NCBI GenBank assembly: GCA_944363005.1 | Contig: CALVTV010000083.1 | Location: 1 to 9,545 of the forward strand | Direction of reading: 5' to 3' | DNA from: an uncultured Clostridia bacterium | GTDB lineage: Bacteria > Bacillota > Clostridia > Christensenellales > Aristaeellaceae | Length of the DNA: 9,545 bases | In this document: in pieces, positions 6,183 through 9,545 of the stretch | Layout: every line of letters starts with the position of its first letter | Numbering within the stretch: the first letter of the stretch is position 1 | The notes under the pieces: model-generated | The model's input: the letters and a program-made list of their open reading frames with translations, nothing else | Database searches by the model: none | Told to the model about the DNA's origin: nothing | Position numbers and translations under genes: made by a program

Positions 6183-6890
6183 ATGGAAACAATTTTCAGC
6201 GCAAAAGCGTGGGCGACGGTCTGGCAATACCGGGCGACGTTCCTCAACGGCCTGATCAATACGCTTCAAAGCGCGGTGGTCGGGCTGGTGATCGCCATGG
6301 TCATCGGCTTTGCCATTGGCCTGATGGCGACTTCCGGACGCCGGGGGCTGCAGGCGGTTGCACGCGTCTACGTGGAGTTTTTCCAGAACACGCCGCTGAT
6401 CCTTCAGGTTTGCTTCCTATATTATGCGCTGGCGTATTCCGGCGTGCGCATCACGGTGGTGGTCGTGGGCTTCATCGCGTTGGGCCTGTACCACGGTGCG
6501 TATGTCGGCGAGGTTGGACGCGCGGGTATCCAAGCCATCCCCGCGGGCCAGTTTGCCGCGGCGCGCTCGCAGGGCTTTGGGTATGCGCAGACCATGCGCT
6601 ACGTCATCCTGCCCCAGACGGTCAAAATCATCCTCCCGCCGATGGTCAATCAGGTGGTCGCGCTGATCAAAAACACGTCCTGCCTGTACATCATCGGCGG
6701 TGCGGACCTGATCGCGACGACGTATAACTTCGTGACGGGCGCGAGCACCGGCGGCGCATACGGCCCCGCCTATCTGGTGGGCGGCCTGCTGTTCTTCCTG
6801 GTGTGCTATCCGCTGTCGATGATGGCCGGCCGCTGGGAGCGCCGCCTTAAGGCGCGCGATCAGATGCAGAAGGGAGGCGAGCAGGCGTGA
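6183..6890 (+). CDS. Polar amino-acid ABC transporter permease (first of two)
   Basis: This 235-residue inner-membrane permease belongs to the His/Glu/Gln/Arg/opine importer family. The start is ATG 6183 with GAGG at 6171-6174 upstream; the ATG at 6178 is in another frame. Hydrophobic segments lie at about 24-50, 72-101, 147-163 and 197-214. NTPLILQ (69-75) is the usual family signature after the first helices. The cytoplasmic EAA loop, which docks on the ATPase, is AYVGEVGRAGIQAIPAGQF (106-124). The Lys/Arg-rich tail is cytoplasmic. The gene overlaps the next by four bases (GTGA, 6887-6890), implying translational coupling. It lies after the internal terminator and has no clear promoter of its own, so it relies on read-through from the operon promoter. 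Confidence 0.93.
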   Translation: METIFSAKAWATVWQYRATFLNGLINTLQSAVVGLVIAMVIGFAIGLMATSGRRGLQAVARVYVEFFQNTPLILQVCFLYYALAYSGVRITVVVVGFIALGLYHGAYVGEVGRAGIQAIPAGQFAAARSQGFGYAQTMRYVILPQTVKIILPPMVNQVVALIKNTSCLYIIGGADLIATTYNFVTGASTGGAYGPAYLVGGLLFFLVCYPLSMMAGRWERRLKARDQMQKGGEQA

Positions 6891-7672
6891 GCGAGTTTAT
6901 GATTGACCTGCGCGGCAGCCTGGGCATACTCGCCAATCCGGATGTGATGAGCTACCTGCTCAAAGGCCTGCTCTTTACGCTGGGCATTTCCGTCATCGCG
7001 ATTTTCTTCAGCCTGATCATCGGCGCGGTGCTTGCTCTCGTGCGCAATTACTGCGCACACGGGCCCGCGCGCGCGCTGCGGCGGATCGCTTCCATTTATA
7101 TCGAGCTCTTCCGCAACACGCCGCTGATGCTCTGGATGTTCGTCTGCTTCGTGATGTGCCCGGCGCCGTCCTTCTCCAAGGGATTCGCCTCGCTGCTGGG
7201 CTTTACGTCGACCGTTGCCGTCAAGACGCTGTTCAAGGCGACCGTGGCGCTGACGCTCTTCACCTCTGCCATCATGGCCGAGATCATCCGCGGCGGCCTG
7301 AACTCCGTGCACAAGGGTCAGTTCGAGGCGGCGTATTCCCAGGGCTTCGGTACGTTGCAGACGATGACGCTCATCGTGCTGCCGCAAGCGTTCCGCAACA
7401 TCATTCCCACGATGCTCTCCCAGATGATCACCACCATCAAGGACTCCAGCTACATGGCCAGCCTTGTGACGGTTGAGCTGATGGGATGCACCAAGCTCAT
7501 CATCAGCAAGGCCAACACGTACAACGGCACCTGGGTGGACCGCTTCAACCGCGGTACCATCAACGTGACGGACGTGTTCGTGCTCTTTGGATTCGCGTTC
7601 ATCGTGTATTTCGCCATCAACTTCACGCTCTCGTGCGTCGTGCGCATGATGCGCGCGCGCAAGCGGGCGTGA
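6887..7672 (+). CDS. Polar amino-acid ABC transporter permease (second of two)
   Basis: The 261-residue partner permease starts at GTG 6887, nine bases after GGGAGG (6872-6877), and overlaps the previous stop. Hydrophobic helices lie at about 26-53, 80-92, 115-130, 165-185 and 229-252. The family signature RNTPLMLW (76-83) and the EAA loop AEIIRGGLNSVHKGQF (131-146) are intact. A TYNGTWVDRFNRG loop (211-223), before the last helix, is common in one of the two permeases of such pairs. With the first permease it forms the heterodimeric channel for the amino acid delivered by the binding protein. The order ATPase, receptor, permease, permease is, as I recall, also that of the Campylobacter PEB1 locus, which supports an acidic substrate. 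A UUCG terminator ends the operon. Confidence 0.93.
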   Translation: MSEFMIDLRGSLGILANPDVMSYLLKGLLFTLGISVIAIFFSLIIGAVLALVRNYCAHGPARALRRIASIYIELFRNTPLMLWMFVCFVMCPAPSFSKGFASLLGFTSTVAVKTLFKATVALTLFTSAIMAEIIRGGLNSVHKGQFEAAYSQGFGTLQTMTLIVLPQAFRNIIPTMLSQMITTIKDSSYMASLVTVELMGCTKLIISKANTYNGTWVDRFNRGTINVTDVFVLFGFAFIVYFAINFTLSCVVRMMRARKRA

Positions 7673-7677
7673 AACAG

Positions 7678-7703
7678 ACAGTCCCTTCGGGGGCTGTTTT
7701 TTT
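7678..7703 (+). terminator. Intrinsic terminator with UUCG tetraloop, end of the ABC operon
   Basis: ACAGTCCC (7678-7685) pairs with GGGGCTGT (7690-7697) with one G-U pair. The loop is TTCG (7686-7689) closed by C-G, an extra-stable UUCG tetraloop. Seven T follow (7697-7703). It starts five bases after the stop codon. Confidence 0.92.
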
Positions 7704-7734
7704 GCTGTATGCGGGAAGTCGAAAAGAAGCCCGA

Positions 7735-7750
7735 TGTCAGACGTCTGACA
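7735..7750. promoter_or_regulatory. 16-bp perfect palindrome TGTCAGACGTCTGACA (candidate operator)
   Basis: The half sites TGTCA and TGACA flank six bases, the same spacing as Crp/Fnr-family sites (TGTGA-N6-TCACA). GlnR/TnrA sites need seven central bases, so they fit less well. The 8-mer GTCAGACG recurs at 7988-7995. The cognate regulator and target gene are unknown. Confidence 0.5.
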
Positions 7751-7877
7751 GGGAGGTCAAAAACGCGTTAGCACGCTAAAGCAAAGGCGTGCCGAAGGGG
7801 AAAACAGGGAACATGGCTGTAAAGGTGAAAAATGAAATTGTGCAAACTGACGAAAAAACGGGCAAATCGGGGCCGAA

Positions 7878-7960
7878 ATTTGTCCGATAATTGTCAAATA
7901 GAGAGGATGAAACGCGCGGAGGTGTGGACATAAAACGGACAAATGATACGCCCGGACAAG
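7878..7960. repeat. Cluster of GGACAA direct and inverted repeats
   Basis: ATTTGTCCG (7878-7886) is the exact inverse of CGGACAAAT (7936-7944). CGGACAAG recurs at 7953-7960, 17 bases after the previous copy. Related GGACAT (7925-7930) and TTGTCAAAT (7891-7899) lie between. The function is unknown. Confidence 0.45.
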
Positions 7961-8050
7961 TGGATATAAGAGAGGCGAAGAGAAAACGTCAGACGAGTTT
8001 GAAAAAGTGAGGAAAAGATTTGATTTTTGAGGGCGGCGCCGCGCGGGGAG

Positions 8051-8082
8051 AAAATCAAAAAAACTCAAAAAAATCAAAAAAA
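8051..8082 (+). promoter_or_regulatory. Helically phased A-tracts upstream of the rpsJ promoter (UP-element or bent DNA)
   Basis: A4 at 8051-8054 is followed by three A7 tracts at 8057-8063, 8067-8073 and 8076-8082, centred 10 and 9 bases apart. Such phasing curves DNA. Relative to the inferred start near 8133 they span about -51 to -82, where distal UP-element contacts occur. Confidence 0.6.
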
Positions 8083-8097
8083 CTTTCGAGAAAGGTA

Positions 8098-8126
8098 TTG
8101 CTTTTTTTGAAAAAATAGAATATAAT
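8098..8126 (+). promoter_or_regulatory. Sigma-A promoter of the S10 ribosomal-protein operon
   Basis: TTGCTT at 8098-8103 and a perfect TATAAT at 8121-8126 are separated by 17 bases. The start near 8133 leaves a leader of about 156 bases before rpsJ. Confidence 0.85.
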
Positions 8127-8154
8127 GCAGAGGATGTCTGCAAAAAGGGATGAA

Positions 8155-8281
8155 GCGGTAGATTGCTCACTGGCCGGTGAGGGAACTGCCGCGGACCATG
8201 TCCGCCAATCGGACGACGGCTCAAGAATCCGTCATGCAGGGCAACAGCCAAGCAAGTCGTACTTGAGTACGAACAAGGAGG
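8155..8281 (+). promoter_or_regulatory. Structured mRNA leader of the S10 operon with potential kissing loops
   Basis: P1 pairs GCGGTAG (8155-8161) with CTGCCGC (8186-8192), and inside it CTCACT (8166-8171) with GGTGAG (8176-8181) around GGCC. P2 pairs GTCCG (8200-8204) with CGGAC (8210-8214). P3 follows without a gap: GACGG (8215-8219) with CCGTC (8229-8233). P4 pairs TCGTA (8257-8261) with TACGA (8268-8272). The P3 loop begins with CTCAAG (8220-8225) and the P4 loop is exactly CTTGAG (8262-8267), its reverse complement. P4 ends two bases before the ribosome site AAGGAGG (8275-8281). Autogenous control by a ribosomal protein of the operon (L4 or S10, for example) is an inference. Ribosomal-protein leaders for rpsJ in Clostridia have been reported and this may be one. 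Confidence 0.65.
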
Positions 8282-8288
8282 AAAAGAA

Positions 8289-8597
8289 ATGGCCAGCAAG
8301 AAAATCCGCATCAAGCTCTGGGCTTACGAGCACAGCCTCGTTGACCAGGCTGCCGAGCGCATCGTCGAGACCGCGCGCCGCACCGGTTCCAAGGTGTCCG
8401 GCCCGATCCCGCTGCCCACTGAAAAAGAAGTGGTGACGATTCTGCGCGCACCGCACAAGTACAAGGATTCCCGCGAACAGTTCGAACAGCGCACCCACAA
8501 GCGCCTGATCGACGTTCAGAACCCCACCCGCGCCACCTTTGACGCGATGGAGAAGCTCGATCTGCCGGCTGGCGTTGAGATCGAGATCAAACTGTGA
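8289..8597 (+). CDS. rpsJ: 30S ribosomal protein S10
   Basis: The 102-residue protein has the normal S10 length and sequence: KKIRIKLWAYEHSLVDQAA near the start, the TGSKVSGPIPLPT loop (about 32-44) and the REQFEQRTHKRLIDV stretch (about 62-76). It sits in the head of the small subunit; as NusE it also pairs with NusB in transcription antitermination. The start is ATG 8289, seven bases after AAGGAGG (8275-8281). It is the first gene of the operon, driven by the promoter at 8098-8126 through the structured leader. The gene before it is an amino-acid permease, not tuf, and the gap is 616 bases. rplC follows after 17 bases. Confidence 0.97.
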   Translation: MASKKIRIKLWAYEHSLVDQAAERIVETARRTGSKVSGPIPLPTEKEVVTILRAPHKYKDSREQFEQRTHKRLIDVQNPTRATFDAMEKLDLPAGVEIEIKL

Positions 8598-8614
8598 TCA
8601 GGAGGTAAGAAGTC

Positions 8615-9256
8615 ATGAAGAAAGGTATCGTCGGCAAGAAGATCGGCATGACGCAGGTCTTTACCGAGGACGGCCGCCTGCTCCCGGTCACTGTCATTCA
8701 GGCGGGTCCCTGCCCGGTTGTCCAGAAGAAGACGATCGAAAAGGACGGCTACGAAGCGATTCAGGTTGGCTTTGACGCTTACGCCCCCAACCGCGTGGAG
8801 AAGCTCGTCAACAAGCCCATCAAGGGCCACTTTGCCAAGGCGAATGTCGCGCCCTGCCGCAAGCTGCGCGAGCTGCGCCTGGAGGATTGCTCCGCCTACA
8901 ACGTGGGCGATGAGGTGAAGGTCGATGTGTTCGCCGCGGGCGACAAGGTCGATATCACCGGCACCACCAAGGGCCACGGCTTCACCGGCGTGATTGCCCG
9001 CTGGAACCACCACACCGGCCCGATGGCGCACGGCTCCAAGTATCACCGTGGCGTGGGCTCCATGGGCGCCAACTCCACGCCGTCGCGCGTGTTCAAGAAC
9101 AAGAAGATGTCCGGCCACTACGGCGTCGACCGCGTCACGATCCAGAACCTGAGCGTTGTGCGCGTTGACACCGAGCGCAACCTGCTGCTGGTCAGGGGTG
9201 CGGTGCCGGGCCCGAATGGCGGCACGCTCGTGATCCGCGATTCCGTCAAGGCCTGA
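8615..9256 (+). CDS. rplC: 50S ribosomal protein L3
   Basis: The 213-residue protein is a full-length L3, an early-assembly protein whose long loop reaches the peptidyl-transferase centre. Diagnostic stretches are GIVGKKIGMTQVF (4-16), GTTKGHGFTGVIARW (116-130), and GPMAHGSKYHRGVGSMG (135-151) followed by RVFKNKKMSGHYG (158-170). The start is ATG 8615, eight bases after AGGAGGT (8600-8606). In the loop ANSTPSRVF (152-160), Ser replaces the Gln that PrmB methylates in E. coli, so that modification is not expected, as in other Gram-positive L3. The stop is TGA followed directly by TAA. It is co-transcribed with rpsJ and rplD. Confidence 0.97.
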   Translation: MKKGIVGKKIGMTQVFTEDGRLLPVTVIQAGPCPVVQKKTIEKDGYEAIQVGFDAYAPNRVEKLVNKPIKGHFAKANVAPCRKLRELRLEDCSAYNVGDEVKVDVFAAGDKVDITGTTKGHGFTGVIARWNHHTGPMAHGSKYHRGVGSMGANSTPSRVFKNKKMSGHYGVDRVTIQNLSVVRVDTERNLLLVRGAVPGPNGGTLVIRDSVKA

Positions 9257-9274
9257 TAAGGAGGAACCGTCACA

Positions 9275-9545
9275 ATGCCTAAGATTGCAATGCTGAATCA
9301 GGAAGGCGCCAAGGTCGGTGAAATCGAGCTGAGCGAGGCGATCTTCGCCGCTCCGGTCAACGAGAGCGTCCTTCACCTGGTCGTCCGCAGCCAGCTGGCC
9401 GCGAAGCGTCAGGGCACCCAGTCCGCCAAGACCCGCGGCGAGGTCCGCGGAGGCGGCCGTAAGATCTACCGCCAGAAGGGCACCGGCAACGCGCGTCACC
9501 ATGGCAACCGCGCTCCGCAGTTCACCCACGGCGGCGTCGTGTTCG
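9275..9545 (+). CDS. rplD: 50S ribosomal protein L4 (N-terminal part; cut by window end)
   Basis: The reading frame opens at ATG 9275, ten bases after AAGGAGG (9258-9264), and runs off the window after 90 codons. The product begins MPKIAMLNQEGAKVGEIELS and reaches the conserved L4 loop: TRGEVRGGGRKIYRQKGTG (53-71), then NARHHGNRAPQFTHGGVVF (72-90). That loop lines the ribosome exit tunnel. The segment HHGNRAPQFTHGG differs from the RQGSIRSP-WRGGG form common in many bacteria, but it keeps the Gly-rich pattern. L4 is the repressor of the S10 operon in E. coli, which makes it a candidate regulator of the leader upstream, by analogy only. The gene order S10-L3-L4 is the standard one. Confidence 0.95.
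   Translation, partial: MPKIAMLNQEGAKVGEIELSEAIFAAPVNESVLHLVVRSQLAAKRQGTQSAKTRGEVRGGGRKIYRQKGTGNARHHGNRAPQFTHGGVVF

Larger units (their letters stand above)
7704..8090. other. Gene-free, purine-rich region upstream of the S10 operon
   Basis: No coding region is credible on either strand. About 70% of + strand bases in 7801-8100 are purines (209 of 300 by hand count). It contains a 16-bp palindrome, a small inverted repeat (GCACGC 7771-7776 with GCGTGC 7787-7792), a set of GGACAA-type repeats, a second GTCAGACG (7988-7995) and phased A-tracts. No small RNA promoter could be supported. Confidence 0.7.

Noticed and set aside
5288..6259. 323-codon open frame on the - strand over the receptor gene
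   Set aside because: Shadow of the clearly coding + strand receptor; its His/Gly/Val-rich composition is typical of antisense frames in GC-rich DNA.
7735..7750. GlnR/TnrA box interpretation of the 16-bp palindrome
   Set aside because: Consensus TGTNA-N7-TNACA needs seven central bases; this site has six.
7757..8314. 185-codon open frame on the - strand in the gene-free region
   Set aside because: It is long only because the + strand is purine-rich; the product is low-complexity Ser/Phe/Pro-rich and crosses the rpsJ promoter and start.
8125..8436. 103-codon + strand frame starting in the rpsJ -10 box
   Set aside because: Its start is upstream of the expected transcript start, it has no ribosome site, and it overlaps rpsJ in another frame.
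8516..9529. 337-codon open frame on the - strand over rpsJ, rplC and rplD
   Set aside because: Antisense shadow of three secure ribosomal-protein genes.

Overview
The window looks like chromosomal DNA of a GC-rich member of the Clostridia (Firmicutes), possibly a gut lineage near Christensenellales; this placement is an inference. The signs are a DUF1836 regulator, strong AGGAGG ribosome sites at almost every gene, sigma-A promoters of the TTGACA/TATAAT type, a zinc-ribbon/peptidoglycan-binding membrane protein beside a YkuD L,D-transpeptidase, and a Gram-positive style rpsJ-rplC-rplD cluster. All supported genes are on the + strand. I see no mobile element, CRISPR array, tRNA or rRNA.

Layout. 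(1) 1-1032: C-terminal part of a multi-spanning membrane protein, probably a glycosyltransferase-39-like protein, cut by the window start. (2) 1029-1574: DUF1836 regulator; its promoter overlaps the stop codon of gene 1. (3) 1774-4204: cell-envelope pair, a zinc-ribbon/TM/PG-binding protein and a secreted multidomain L,D-transpeptidase, with an intrinsic terminator between them. (4) 4205-4534: terminator, palindromes and the promoter and leader of a transporter operon. (5) 4535-7672: polar amino-acid ABC importer in the order ATPase, binding protein, permease, permease. The binding protein resembles Campylobacter PEB1 (aspartate/glutamate), and a strong terminator sits between it and the permeases. 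(6) 7673-8288: a 616-base gene-free stretch with a UUCG terminator, a perfect 16-bp palindrome, a cluster of GGACAA repeats, helically phased A-tracts, a near-consensus promoter and a structured leader. (7) 8289-9545: start of the S10 ribosomal-protein operon (S10, L3, partial L4).

How it works together. The envelope pair probably binds and cross-links peptidoglycan. The importer is a complete set (two permeases, an ATPase, a binding protein) whose stoichiometry seems to be set by the internal terminator, favouring the binding protein. The S10 operon has its own strong promoter and a leader in which two hairpin loops are fully complementary (CTCAAG and CTTGAG). The second hairpin ends two bases before the rpsJ Shine-Dalgarno, so a kissing-loop or pseudoknot control of translation is plausible. 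This leader is the most interesting element here. It may belong to the ribosomal-protein leader families reported from Clostridia, which must be tested by search.

The rest is ordinary housekeeping or envelope biology; I found no convincing new defence or biosynthetic system.
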